Assembly: GCF_014773245.1 (NCBI RefSeq)
Contig: NZ_JACWMX010000005.1
Location: 428,372 to 492,371 of the forward strand
Reading direction: 5' to 3'
DNA length: 64,000 nt
From: Mucilaginibacter glaciei
GTDB taxonomy: Bacteria > Bacteroidota > Bacteroidia > Sphingobacteriales > Sphingobacteriaceae
Shown here: in pieces, positions 33,853-42,852 of the stretch
Layout of the letters: each line of letters starts with the position of its first letter
Position numbering within the stretch: position 1 is the first letter of the stretch
The notes under the pieces: model-generated
What the model was told of the DNA's origin: nothing
The model's database searches: none
Seen by the model: the letters and a program-made list of their open reading frames with translations, nothing else
Made by a program: the position numbers and the translations under genes

Positions 33853-34671
33853 ATGGGTTTTTTAGATCTCCCGGGACTGGGTAAGGCGCATTATCATGAA
33901 TACGGCAGCGGCGCAAAGCCGTTACTGGCTTTTCATGGCTATGGCATGACGGGGAAGCAATTTCATGTGCTGGAGCAATCCGTTTTGCAGGATTACCATG
34001 TTTACGGTTTTGATCATTTTTTTCACGGAGAGAGTAAACTAACCAACTGGACAGAAAAGCAGATCGTAAACGGCATGCCCAAAGCTACGGTGGCCGCCTA
34101 TGCCGAAGAATGGTTTAAAGTACACGGCAGGCAGCGGTTCTCTGTAATGGGGTACTCTATCGGTGCCAATATTGCGCTGATACTGGTAGAGCTATATCCC
34201 GATCTGGTAGACGAGGTGATCCTGATGGCGCCTGACGGGCTATCGGTTTACAAAGGCTTTCATTTTTTAACTTATCAGCCGGTGGGGCGTTTCCTTTTCA
34301 GGCAGGTTACCAAAAGTAAATGGCTGGCACCCTCGCTGCTCAAAAACCTCAAGAAAATAAACTTTATAGATGATAGCCTGTACCAGATAGCCTATAATGA
34401 AATTGATACCGAACAAAAACGGCAGGATGTTTATTATACCCTAAACCTTATCCGTTTGTTAAAACCCGATATTCATAAAATAGCACAGTTCATCAATCAG
34501 CATCCTATCAAATGCCGGTTGATATTTGGCAAGCACGATAATTTGTTTCCGCGTATAGCGGCAGAACCTTTTATCGCCCTGCTGGATAAACCTGATGTGC
34601 ATGAGGTTGCCCTGGGGCATTGGCTGGTGGTAAAACAATTAGATGAGTATTTAGTAAATTTACCCCGATGA
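33853..34671 (+). CDS. Alpha/beta hydrolase
   Basis: 272 residues from ATG 33853 (a TTG at 33844 is in frame). Oxyanion motif HGYGMTGK near 28; nucleophile elbow GYSIG with Ser102; probable Asp in FGKHDNLFP and His in LGHWLVVK complete the triad. Substrate unknown. It is the first gene of a compact operon with two acyltransferases, a GT2 glycosyltransferase and CruF, and overlaps the next gene by 4 bp. That suggests a role in handling an acyl or lipid group, for example acyl-carotenoid turnover. Confidence 0.88.
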   Translation: MGFLDLPGLGKAHYHEYGSGAKPLLAFHGYGMTGKQFHVLEQSVLQDYHVYGFDHFFHGESKLTNWTEKQIVNGMPKATVAAYAEEWFKVHGRQRFSVMGYSIGANIALILVELYPDLVDEVILMAPDGLSVYKGFHFLTYQPVGRFLFRQVTKSKWLAPSLLKNLKKINFIDDSLYQIAYNEIDTEQKRQDVYYTLNLIRLLKPDIHKIAQFINQHPIKCRLIFGKHDNLFPRIAAEPFIALLDKPDVHEVALGHWLVVKQLDEYLVNLPR

Positions 34672-35291
34672 TACCCGCCCGCAGAGTAGCCCTTTTTAGT
34701 AACTGGTTTGCCATATACATGCGTTACCGCATGCGCAAGGCCTTTAACAAACTGGAGGTGCTACCGTTTATACCCAAACCCGGCCATTCGGTATTATTAC
34801 TATGCAATCACTTTAGCTGGTGGGATGGCCTTTGGGGCAATTACCTGGCCTACTGGCATCTTGACCGTAAACTATATATTATGATGCAGGAAGACCACCT
34901 GCAAAAGCGCATGCTGCTCAACTTGTTTGGAGGGTTCTCTATCAACCGTAGTTCGCGCGAGATGGTAAAATCGTTGCAATACGCTGCGGGTTTGCTGAAC
35001 AACCCAGAGAACCTGGTGGTAGTTTTCCCGCAGGGCGAATTGATATCCAACCATACTACCGAAATTAAAGTGGAGAAGGGCATAGAACGCTTGATCAAAA
35101 ACATAAAGGCCCCCTGTCAGATCGTGTACAACTGCGCGCTGATAGATTATTTCGAAAGCCTTAAACCGTCGGTATACTTTCACCTGTTTGATTGTGGTTT
35201 GGCGGGTGAATTAAGTTTTGATGAACTAACCGAAAAGATCAATGCCTTTCATCGGCAGGCTTTAAAAGACCAGGTAAACGTAGCGCATTAA
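34668..35291 (+). CDS. PlsC-like acyltransferase (copy 1)
   Basis: 207 residues of the PlsC/LPLAT fold. The HX4D site is NHFSWWDGLWG (His~44), and the second block FGGFSINRSSREMVKSLQYA precedes the substrate motif VVFPQGELISN. No clear membrane helix. It belongs to the carotenoid operon, and the neighbour at 35293 has the same architecture. The gene pair may acylate a glycosylated carotenoid (a CruD-like role) or simply a lipid; the sequence alone cannot decide. Confidence 0.87.
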   Translation: MIPARRVALFSNWFAIYMRYRMRKAFNKLEVLPFIPKPGHSVLLLCNHFSWWDGLWGNYLAYWHLDRKLYIMMQEDHLQKRMLLNLFGGFSINRSSREMVKSLQYAAGLLNNPENLVVVFPQGELISNHTTEIKVEKGIERLIKNIKAPCQIVYNCALIDYFESLKPSVYFHLFDCGLAGELSFDELTEKINAFHRQALKDQVNVAH

Positions 35292-35292
35292 T

Positions 35293-35913
35293 ATGATCTA
35301 TCCGCAGCAAAATAAATTCATCCGCTGGTTTTTTCACCACTACATCCTTAACCTGGTGCAGCGAAATTTTCAATCGGTGAATTTTAACGGGGTTGATGTG
35401 GATAACGATAAGTCGATATTGCTTTTAGCCAATCACTTTAGCTGGTGGGATGGTTTTTTGATGTATTACGTCAATCAAAAGGTATTTAACAAGCGCTATC
35501 ATGTAATGGTAATAGAAGAGACCATGCGCGAGGTCGTTTTTTTTAAATATATTGGGGCATTCTCAGTCAATAAAAATTCCAGGGATATTTTAAAATCACT
35601 GGATTACGCTGCTGAATTATTGAAAGATCCGCGCAATCTCGTACTTATCTTTCCTCAGGGTAAACTTTATTCTAATTTTACAGATGATATAAATTTTGAA
35701 AAAGGCCTGCAAAAAATAACGGAAGCCGCTGCCGGTAAATACCAATTAATGCAGGTGGCGACCTTCATTGAAAGCCTGCAGTATAAAAAGCCGACGGTAA
35801 ACGTTTATTTAGCAAAAGCTGATGACGGTTTGTACGATTTAACGACAATGCAACAAAACTATCAGCAACATTATCTTAATGCCAAGGCGCAGCAAATTAA
35901 AATAACCGTATAA
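35293..35913 (+). CDS. PlsC-like acyltransferase (copy 2)
   Basis: 206 residues, 1 bp after copy 1. It has the same HX4D motif (NHFSWWDGFLMYY), the same AFSVNKNSRDILKSLDYAAELL block and the same FPQGKLYSN, so it is a tandem paralogue that has diverged strongly elsewhere. Both keep catalytic residues, so both are probably active, perhaps on different acyl chains or positions. Confidence 0.87.
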   Translation: MIYPQQNKFIRWFFHHYILNLVQRNFQSVNFNGVDVDNDKSILLLANHFSWWDGFLMYYVNQKVFNKRYHVMVIEETMREVVFFKYIGAFSVNKNSRDILKSLDYAAELLKDPRNLVLIFPQGKLYSNFTDDINFEKGLQKITEAAAGKYQLMQVATFIESLQYKKPTVNVYLAKADDGLYDLTTMQQNYQQHYLNAKAQQIKITV

Positions 35914-35914
35914 A

Positions 35915-37003
35915 GTGATTATTGTCTTATTAGTAACCTTTATTTTTTTGATCCTGCGTTTTACGGTCACGCTGTTCAATTTTGTGTCGAACCCCAAATT
36001 GCAGCGCATCGGCAAAGCCTACCCCGATAAAGTTTCCATTCTGATCCCTGCGCGAGATGAGGCGGAAAATATATTAACGCTGCTGCAATCCATCCACCGG
36101 CAGGATCATGGTAATTATGAAGTGATCATTCTGGACGATAACTCGAGCGACGGGACTTTTGCCTTGTGCGACGCTTTTGCGGCCGGACATCCAAAATTTA
36201 AAGTTCTTAAAGGCGCGCCTCTTCCGGCGGGTTGGTTAGGTAAAAACTATGCCTGCCACCAATTGGCCCAACGAGCCACAGGGCAGTTCTTTTTATTTTT
36301 AGATGCCGATGACAAGGTGTACGACGGATTGTTGAACAGCACCATTCACCGCATGTATTTAAGAAAATTAAGCCTGCTTAGCTTATTCACAAATCAGGAA
36401 ATGATAAGCCCGGGCGAGAAGTTGGTTGTGCCCTTGATGCATTATATCTTATTAAATCTGCTGCCGCTACGGTTAGTTTACCTCGTAAAAAGCGCATCGG
36501 TTGCGGCAGCCAGCGGGCAATTTATGCTCTTTAACGCCCAACTGTACCGCGAATACCAATGGCACCTGCTCGCCAAAAACAAAGTGGTGGAGGATGTAGA
36601 AATTATGAAGCTGGTCAAGGCCTCGAAACAAAACGGCGAGACGCTACTGGCCAACGGATTGATCAGTTGCCGCATGTATAAGGGATACAAGGAGGCGGTA
36701 AATGGTTTTGGCAAAAATTTTCTGGCCGCCTTTAACTACAACATCATCGGGTTTTTAGTTTACCTGCTGCTCATTATCGGCGGGCCCATAGTGGTGGTGT
36801 TGGCCATGAACATCAACCTCATATTTATAATGATAGGATTGATGATGCTTACCCGGATCATGATATCTTTGCTGGCCGGGCAAAATGTATCACGCAATTT
36901 AGTGCTGCATCCCTGGCAAATGCTAAGTTTGCTGCTTATTGGCATTACCTCGATACAAAAACGACTCACCAAAACCACAGAATGGAAAGGCCGCAAAATT
37001 TAA
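35915..37003 (+). CDS. GT2 glycosyltransferase, CruG-like
   Basis: 362 residues, GTG start 1 bp after the acyltransferase stop. An N-terminal membrane segment is followed by the GT2 catalytic domain (KVSILIPARDEAENILTLLQS, DDNSSDGT, metal motif FLDADD, then VVEDVEIMKLVKAS) and two to three C-terminal membrane helices. It overlaps the cruF gene by 22 bp. A GT2 next to CruF occurs in cyanobacteria as CruG, which glycosylates the hydroxyl made by CruF. The same role is inferred here, with medium certainty. Confidence 0.8.
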   Translation: MIIVLLVTFIFLILRFTVTLFNFVSNPKLQRIGKAYPDKVSILIPARDEAENILTLLQSIHRQDHGNYEVIILDDNSSDGTFALCDAFAAGHPKFKVLKGAPLPAGWLGKNYACHQLAQRATGQFFLFLDADDKVYDGLLNSTIHRMYLRKLSLLSLFTNQEMISPGEKLVVPLMHYILLNLLPLRLVYLVKSASVAAASGQFMLFNAQLYREYQWHLLAKNKVVEDVEIMKLVKASKQNGETLLANGLISCRMYKGYKEAVNGFGKNFLAAFNYNIIGFLVYLLLIIGGPIVVVLAMNINLIFIMIGLMMLTRIMISLLAGQNVSRNLVLHPWQMLSLLLIGITSIQKRLTKTTEWKGRKI

Positions 37004-37641
37004 CCATCAATACGCGTTTAGCTACCGGCATTATCATACTGTTTCATGTGGTTGGTCTTATTGGTTTTGCATTGCCTGCAACCCGTTTGTTGTTTTTGCA
37101 GATAGTCCCCTTTCATTTATTACTGATGCTGGTGGTAATTGGACTAAATCATAAAAATATCAACAGCAAATTTGGCCTGCTAATATTGATCCTCTTTTTT
37201 ATTGGCTATATGGTGGAATGGGTGGGGGTGCACACCGGCCTGCTTTTTGGTAGCTATGCTTATGGTGGTACATTAGGCTACAAGGTATTAGGCATCCCGC
37301 TGATGATAGGTGTAAACTGGTTCCTGCTTGTTTACGCCGCCGGGGTAACTATGCAGCACAGCCGTTTAAAAAGCGTTTTTTTTAGGGTGATAACAGGTGC
37401 CGCCGCATTGGTATTGCTTGATATTTTAATTGAACCTGTGGCTATTAAATTCGATTACTGGCACTGGCTTAACGGAAGCATCCCCTTAAAAAATTACATC
37501 TGCTGGTTTTTGGTAAGTGCAGTTTTATTGTATGTTTTTGAGCTGTTTCGCTTTAAAAAACAAAGCTATGCCGCACCAGTGTTGTTGATTACAGAGTTTG
37601 TTTTTTTTGGAGTTTTGAATTTGGTATTGCTGTTAGTGTAG
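36982..37641 (+). CDS. cruF: Carotenoid 1',2'-hydratase, CruF-like
   Basis: 219 residues with about seven membrane helices. Characteristic motifs: GYMVEWVGVHTGLLFGSYAYG (~75-95), GVNWFLLVYAAG and a LDILIEPVAIKFDYWHW segment. This matches the DUF422/CruF family of membrane carotenoid hydratases, which add water to the psi end group to give a 1'-hydroxyl. Last gene of the hydrolase-acyltransferase-GT2-cruF operon. Confidence 0.88.
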   Translation: MERPQNLTINTRLATGIIILFHVVGLIGFALPATRLLFLQIVPFHLLLMLVVIGLNHKNINSKFGLLILILFFIGYMVEWVGVHTGLLFGSYAYGGTLGYKVLGIPLMIGVNWFLLVYAAGVTMQHSRLKSVFFRVITGAAALVLLDILIEPVAIKFDYWHWLNGSIPLKNYICWFLVSAVLLYVFELFRFKKQSYAAPVLLITEFVFFGVLNLVLLLV

Positions 37642-37777
37642 CGCGCAAAGGCGCGAAGCCGCAAAGGTTTTTATACGGGAGCTGCCTTTTACCTTTCTCC
37701 ATTAACCTAATTTCGCCATCCCAATTTCAAATTTTACGTTTAACCCTATACCTTGCTCCTTTAACCTAATAATTAGT

Positions 37778-37785
37778 TATTTTTG
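37778..37785 (+). promoter_or_regulatory. -7 element of ispH, nearly leaderless
   Basis: TATTTTTG, an exact TAnnTTTG match, ends 7 bp before the ATG at 37793, so the mRNA would have almost no leader. A TTG at 37753-37755 is 22 bp upstream, a little far. Confidence 0.5.
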
Positions 37786-37792
37786 CAAAACC

Positions 37793-38644
37793 ATGGGCGA
37801 ATTAAACTTAAAGGTAACGATAGATCAGGACTCGGGCTTTTGCTTTGGGGTGGTTTATGCCATTGATATGGCCGAAGAAATATTGGCGGAAGACGGCTAC
37901 CTGTATTGCCTTGGCGATATTGTGCACAATGATGAGGAAGTTACGCGATTAAAAAAACTGGGTTTGCGCATTATAGAGCACGCCGAACTGGCTAACCTGC
38001 GTGACGAGAAAGTATTGATCCGTGCGCACGGAGAGGCTCCTGAAACGTATAAAATTGCCTTAGCAAATAATATTACACTGATAGATGCATCGTGCCCGGT
38101 AGTGTTAAAACTGCAAAACCGTATTAAAACATCATACGATGTTAACGAGAAGATCCTGATCTTTGGTAAACACGGCCATGCCGAAGTGATAGGGCTGGAA
38201 GGGCAAACAAACGGCGATGCGCTGGTATTTCAGGATATCTCGGAACTGGACAATGCTGATTTACCCGGTGCTTTTACACTGTATACACAGACCACAAAAA
38301 GCATGGAAAAATTTTACAGCATCAAAGAAGAGTTGCTCTCCCGCGGGTACGAGGTGAAAGCTAATGATACCATTTGCCGCCAGGTGTCAAACAGGGATAA
38401 AGATTTGCCTGCATTTGCAATCAGGTTTAATAAGATCGTATTCGTATCCGGCAAAAAATCGTCAAACGGGAAAGTGTTGTACGAGGTATGCCGCAAGCAT
38501 AATCCCGACACTTACTTTGTATCTGCCGCTAACGAGATCGATCCATCTATGTTTGCCCCGGGCGATACCGTGGGCATTGCCGGCGCTACCTCAACCCCTA
38601 TGTGGCTAATGCAGCAGGTTAAAGCCGTATTGGAAAGTTATTAG
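37793..38644 (+). CDS. ispH: 4-Hydroxy-3-methylbut-2-enyl diphosphate reductase
   Basis: 283 residues. The three [4Fe-4S] cysteines are seen in GFCFGV (Cys17), DASCPVV and NDTICRQV; the conserved IRAHGE and FGKHGHAEV are also present. It makes IPP and DMAPP in the last step of the MEP pathway. It sits between cruF and crtW, so isoprenoid supply is encoded with the pigment genes. It has its own -7 element rather than relying only on the upstream operon. Confidence 0.96.
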   Translation: MGELNLKVTIDQDSGFCFGVVYAIDMAEEILAEDGYLYCLGDIVHNDEEVTRLKKLGLRIIEHAELANLRDEKVLIRAHGEAPETYKIALANNITLIDASCPVVLKLQNRIKTSYDVNEKILIFGKHGHAEVIGLEGQTNGDALVFQDISELDNADLPGAFTLYTQTTKSMEKFYSIKEELLSRGYEVKANDTICRQVSNRDKDLPAFAIRFNKIVFVSGKKSSNGKVLYEVCRKHNPDTYFVSAANEIDPSMFAPGDTVGIAGATSTPMWLMQQVKAVLESY

Positions 38645-38695
38645 CAGCACGCTATTTGCTATGTAAAAGTCATCGCCTTTGAGTACGCTCTTATC

Positions 38696-39370
38696 TTGAA
38701 AAAATCAGCATCATATACCGGTTTATTTATTGCCCTGCTGGTCATCGGTTGCTGGGTAACATCCACTATTTTATTAATGCAATGGCGGGTAAACTTTGCC
38801 AACCCGCTATTATATCTGCTCATATTGGTGCAGATGCATTTGTACACCGGTTTGTTTATTACCGCGCACGATGCTATGCATGGAACGGTAGCGCCTAATA
38901 GATCTGTAAATAATGCGATAGGTTTTACCTGTACAGCATTTTACGCATCTTTCTGGTATCCAAAATTGTATACCAAACATCACAAGCACCATGATCATGT
39001 GCATACCGATGAGGATCCCGATTATCATCAGGGAACGTTTTTTAGCTGGTATATTAGATTTATCCGCAACTACTTATCCATCTGGCAAATTGTGGTGATG
39101 GCGGCTCTATTTAACCTGTTGAAGATATGGATCCCACAAGCCAATCTCATTGTGTTTTGGGTGGTGCCATCGTTGTTAAGTACGTTACAGCTGTTTTATT
39201 TTGGCACCTATTTACCCCATAAGGGCGAGCACGATAATAAACACCAGAGCCGCAGTTTACGGCGTAATCATTTCCTTGCATTTTTTAGCTGCTACTTTTT
39301 TGGCTATCATTATGAACATCACGATGCGCCCTGGGTGCCGTGGTGGAAACTATGGCAGGTTAAAGGATAA
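38696..39370 (+). CDS. crtW: Carotenoid 4-ketolase, CrtW-like
   Basis: 224 residues of the membrane fatty-acid-hydroxylase/desaturase type. Histidine boxes: HDAMH (~59), HHKHHDHVH (~100) and HYEHHDAPWVPWW (~207), plus TYLPHKGEHDNKHQSRS, a CrtW hallmark. It introduces a keto group at C4 of a beta-ionone ring. The frame begins with TTG at 38696; no ATG in frame lies upstream before a stop, and the first internal ATG would remove a membrane segment. A beta-carotene hydroxylase is less likely given the histidine spacing. Confidence 0.85.
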   Translation: MKKSASYTGLFIALLVIGCWVTSTILLMQWRVNFANPLLYLLILVQMHLYTGLFITAHDAMHGTVAPNRSVNNAIGFTCTAFYASFWYPKLYTKHHKHHDHVHTDEDPDYHQGTFFSWYIRFIRNYLSIWQIVVMAALFNLLKIWIPQANLIVFWVVPSLLSTLQLFYFGTYLPHKGEHDNKHQSRSLRRNHFLAFFSCYFFGYHYEHHDAPWVPWWKLWQVKG

Positions 39371-39448
39371 TGAATTATTCGTCCTCAATATCTATTCTAA
39401 ATTAACACTCCGCTGATATTTAACTGCTATAAACACAAATACTTATTT

Positions 39449-39456
39449 TATTTTTG
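39449..39456 (+). promoter_or_regulatory. -7 element of hemH
   Basis: TATTTTTG, an exact TAnnTTTG match, 12 bp before the ATG at 39469. No TTG at the -33 position. Confidence 0.45.
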
Positions 39457-39468
39457 CAGGTATATATT

Positions 39469-40488
39469 ATGGCAAAAAAGGGAGTTTTACTGGTAAATTT
39501 AGGTACGCCCGATAGTCCGGCTACTGCGGATGTACGTAAATATTTAGATGAGTTTTTGATGGACCCGCGGGTGATTGATGTGAACGCAGCACTACGCACC
39601 GTATTGGTAAAAGGGATAATTGTTCCCTTCCGCGCGCCAAAGTCTGCCAAGTTGTACAAAGCCATCTGGGACGATCAAACGGGCTCGCCACTTAAGCACT
39701 ACAGCATATTACAACACCAAGCTTTGCAGCAGCGCCTGGGCGATGAGTACATGGTTGAATTGGCTATGCGCTATCAGAGTCCCTCTATAGAATCGGCCCT
39801 AAAGAAGTTGAAAGAGGCATTGGTTACCGAGATCCAAGTGATCGCCCTGTTTCCGCAATATGCATCAGCCAGTACGGGTTCGGTACATGATAAGGTGATG
39901 AGTTTGGTTAAAGACTGGCAAACTATCCCGAATATCAGTTTCGTCAATTCTTTTCATGATAACGAGCTGATGATCGAGACCTTTGTTGATAATGCAGCTA
40001 AATATCAACCCGAAACATTTGATCATATTCTGTTTAGCTTTCACGGCTTGCCACAACGGCAGCTCAAAAAATGTGATCACACCCAAAACTATTGCCTTAA
40101 AGTTGACGGTTGCTGTAACACATTAAACGATACCAATAAATTTTGCTACTCGGCACAATCACACGACACCGCGCGTTTGATAGCAAATAAAATGGGCCTG
40201 TCGCGCGAACAATACACCGTTTGCTTTCAGTCGCGCCTGGGCAACGACCCATGGGTGAAGCCCTACACCAGCGAGATCATTGCCGAATTAGCCAAAGAAG
40301 GTAAGAAACGCCTGCTGGTATTTTGCCCCGCCTTTGTTGCCGATTGCCTGGAAACCGTTTACGAAGTAACTACCGAGTACGGCGACGAGTTTAAAGCCCT
40401 GGGTGGAGAGCACGTGCAATTGGTTGAAAGCCTGAACGATTCGCCTAAATTTATTGATGCGCTGGAGAAAATGGTGCGGGAGAATTAA
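39469..40488 (+). CDS. hemH: Ferrochelatase
   Basis: 339 residues from ATG 39469 (MAKKGVLLVNLGTPDSP is the usual beginning). Active-site segment FSFHGLPQRQLKK with the catalytic His, followed by a cysteine-rich stretch (CDHTQNYC...GCC...FCY). C-terminal FCPAFVADCLETVYE holds the conserved Glu. It inserts iron into protoporphyrin IX at the membrane. The link to the pigment genes may be positional only. Confidence 0.95.
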   Translation: MAKKGVLLVNLGTPDSPATADVRKYLDEFLMDPRVIDVNAALRTVLVKGIIVPFRAPKSAKLYKAIWDDQTGSPLKHYSILQHQALQQRLGDEYMVELAMRYQSPSIESALKKLKEALVTEIQVIALFPQYASASTGSVHDKVMSLVKDWQTIPNISFVNSFHDNELMIETFVDNAAKYQPETFDHILFSFHGLPQRQLKKCDHTQNYCLKVDGCCNTLNDTNKFCYSAQSHDTARLIANKMGLSREQYTVCFQSRLGNDPWVKPYTSEIIAELAKEGKKRLLVFCPAFVADCLETVYEVTTEYGDEFKALGGEHVQLVESLNDSPKFIDALEKMVREN

Positions 40489-40511
40489 ATGAAGGATAGA
40501 TTTTAAACCTT

Positions 40512-40557
40512 GCGCTCGTTTAAAACGAGTGCGGTTGTAGTTTGGCGATTTTATCGC
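40512..40557. repeat. Two adjacent hairpins between convergent hemH and crtD
   Basis: GCGCTCGTTT (40512-40521) pairs with AAACGAGTGC (40523-40532), one wobble. Then GCGAT (40545-40549) pairs with ATCGC (40553-40557). Neither has a T-run, so they are perhaps remains of an intergenic repeat. Confidence 0.45.
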
Positions 40558-40667
40558 ACGTTAGCGTTAAAAACGTAAATCATTTTGAGCACTTGTTATA
40601 GATGAGCCCAATTGAATCAGCGCTGCTCGTTTTTGCAAATGTATCTACAAAGCGTGGCTGGTTGTGC

Positions 40668-42155
40668 TTACGTTTGCGTACCGTTCGGTACCATTTCGCT
40701 TATTATTTTTGCCGATAATAGACACAACGGGATGCCACCGCCGGGATGCACGCTGCCCCCGCAAAAATACAGTCCATTTATTTTAGACGATCTGTTCGCA
40801 TGCCTTAAAAACGCCGCAAACTGATTATTGGAGCTGGTGCCGTAGATAGAACCTTTGTACGATGAAGTTTTGCTTTCAATACTTCGCGGGTCGAGGATGG
40901 TTTCGCAAGCAATAAGTGGGGCAATGTCCTCTCCTAAGATCCGGGAGAGTTTTTGCTGGATGTTTTCACGGGCACCGGCAATTAGCTGGTCCCAATCCTG
41001 CCCGTTATTAGCTGGTACGTTGATCATTACAAACCAGTTCTCGCAGCCATCCGGCGCATCGTCTGTTTTGTATTTACTGCTGATATTGATGTAAACGGTA
41101 GGGTCGTGGTAAATATCCTGTTGCTGCCAGATGTGTTCGAATTCCGCTTTATAATCAGCACTGAAAAATATATTATGCAGATTTAATTGCGGAAACACCT
41201 TGTTAACGCCCCAATAAAATATCAGTGCCGAGCTGCTGCGTTCCTGGTTCAGCGTTTTCTGCGGATGTAGTTTGGGGTATTTGGACAGCAGTTTTTTATA
41301 GGTGAACCAAACATCCATGTTAGATATCACCAGATTGGCAATGATGTTTTCGCCTTTGGTGCGGATGCCTTTAGCTATTCCGTTGATCACCACCACTTCA
41401 TCAACCTTGCTGTTGTAATTGAACTGTACACCCAAACCTTCTGCCAGTTTAACTAAGGATTGGGTGATATTGTACATACCTCTCTCGGGGAAGTAGGCAC
41501 CGAAATGATGCTCTAAATGAGGGATAACGTTGAGGGTAGCGGGTGCCTGGTAAGGATTTGATCCGTTATAGGTAGCGTACCGGTCAAAAAATTGCACCAC
41601 GCGCGCATCGGCAAAGCTTTTGCTATTGGCCCTGTGCATGGTGCGGAACGGATCGATCTGCGGAAAACGAAATACAGAGCGCAGAGTATCCCATCGCAAA
41701 AAGGTTTGCAAACGATGCAGCGATCGTTCCAAAAAAACATGGTTCGTGATATTATAAATGTCGCGGCTGTTAGCCAGGTATTTGATTATGGAAGCTGCGG
41801 GTTCGCCGGTTTTATTTTGGATCTCGCCGGCAAAGGCTTTGGTATCAGCGTAGGCATTGATTTGCGTGCCATCCTCATAAAAGTATTTACAAACTACATC
41901 CAATTTTTGGTAACTGAAGTAGTCAGCAGGATTTTTACTGGCCAGTTGAAACAACTCAGTAACATATTGCGGCATGGTAAACAGGCTGGGGCCTGCATCA
42001 AAACGATAGCCTTGCAACTCGATTTCGGAAAGTTTACCACCGGGGTAACTGTTCGCTTCAACAACCTGTACGGCATAACCCTTAACAGCCAAACGGATGG
42101 CGGTTGCTATCCCCGCTATCCCTGCACCTACTATCACTGCTTTTTGTTGCGGCAT
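40668..42155 (-). CDS. crtD: CrtI-family carotenoid desaturase, probably 1-hydroxycarotenoid 3,4-desaturase
   Basis: 495 residues from ATG 42155. FAD-binding start AVIVGAGIAGIATAIRLAVKGYAVQVVEAN, then GYRFDAGPSLFTMP and C-terminal GLYFCGGSVHPGGGIPLCLLSAKI. The segment FFDRYATYNGSNPYQAPATLNVIPHLEH suits the CrtD branch rather than phytoene desaturase CrtI. CrtD acts after a CruF/CrtC-type hydratase, and cruF is nearby. Phytoene desaturase activity cannot be excluded from sequence alone. It converges on hemH. Confidence 0.82.
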   Translation of the reverse strand: MPQQKAVIVGAGIAGIATAIRLAVKGYAVQVVEANSYPGGKLSEIELQGYRFDAGPSLFTMPQYVTELFQLASKNPADYFSYQKLDVVCKYFYEDGTQINAYADTKAFAGEIQNKTGEPAASIIKYLANSRDIYNITNHVFLERSLHRLQTFLRWDTLRSVFRFPQIDPFRTMHRANSKSFADARVVQFFDRYATYNGSNPYQAPATLNVIPHLEHHFGAYFPERGMYNITQSLVKLAEGLGVQFNYNSKVDEVVVINGIAKGIRTKGENIIANLVISNMDVWFTYKKLLSKYPKLHPQKTLNQERSSSALIFYWGVNKVFPQLNLHNIFFSADYKAEFEHIWQQQDIYHDPTVYINISSKYKTDDAPDGCENWFVMINVPANNGQDWDQLIAGARENIQQKLSRILGEDIAPLIACETILDPRSIESKTSSYKGSIYGTSSNNQFAAFLRHANRSSKINGLYFCGGSVHPGGGIPLCLLSAKIISEMVPNGTQT

Positions 42156-42182
42156 GGGGCGAAGATACGGCAAAAGCTAATT

Positions 42183-42220
42183 AAAAGGTCATTGCAAGCA
42201 ATCGTTTGCAATGACCTTTT
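42183..42220 (-). terminator. Terminator of the DJ-1-like gene
   Basis: A perfect 15-bp stem (42183-42197 with 42206-42220, GGTCATTGCAA core) and T-runs outside on both strands. The core resembles the TCATTGC repeat family. Confidence 0.85.
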
Positions 42221-42229
42221 TTATTAAAA

Positions 42230-42781
42230 TTACTCTGCGTGAATGCCTTCGCCTATCTCTTCGATAGTTTTTCGGTTAAAAGCATCCAGGTCGGCAGGCG
42301 TACGGCTGGTTATCAATCCGTTATCAACCACTACTTCTTCATCCACCCATTCGGCACCGGCATTCTTCAGGTCGGTTTGCAGGGATGGGTAGGAGGTTAA
42401 TTTGCGGCCGCTGATCATGCCTGTTTCGATCAGCATTTGCGGACCGTGGCAAATAGCTGCAACGGGTTTACCTTCATCTAAAAATGCAGACACAAAGGCA
42501 ACTGCATCTTTATTCTGGCGCAATTTATCCGGGTTTAAAACGCCGCCCGGTAATACCAGCGCGTCATAGTCATCCGGGCTTACCTCGCTTAATTGTTTGT
42601 CAACATCAATCTCAATTCCCCAGTCGGTTTTGTCCCATGCTTTAATTTTGCCGCTTTTTGGCGATATCACATGTACCGTTGCACCTGCTGCTTCTAAGGC
42701 CGCTTTAGGGCTGGTTAATTCTACCTGTTCAAATCCTTCTTCGGTTAGCAGTGCTACCTTTCTATTACTTAAATTTGCCAT
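42230..42781 (-). CDS. DJ-1/PfpI-family protein
   Basis: 183 residues with the class I amidotransferase-like fold. Nucleophile Cys in AAICHGPQMLIE (~109), the conserved glutamate near the start (EEGFEQVELTSP) and a histidine next to the Cys. Members act as glyoxalases, deglycases or stress proteases; the particular activity is not determinable here. The neighbouring divergent/upstream LysR gene may control it. Confidence 0.92.
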   Translation of the reverse strand: MANLSNRKVALLTEEGFEQVELTSPKAALEAAGATVHVISPKSGKIKAWDKTDWGIEIDVDKQLSEVSPDDYDALVLPGGVLNPDKLRQNKDAVAFVSAFLDEGKPVAAICHGPQMLIETGMISGRKLTSYPSLQTDLKNAGAEWVDEEVVVDNGLITSRTPADLDAFNRKTIEEIGEGIHAE

Positions 42782-42852
42782 AACAATATTTTTATAGGTT
42801 ATATGTATATAAACTACAAGGATAAAAAATTAAAGTTTTAAGAAAATTTAAA

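Noticed and set aside
40612..40824. 70-codon plus-strand frame after hemH
   Set aside because: It overlaps the 3' end of crtD on the other strand and has no features of its own.
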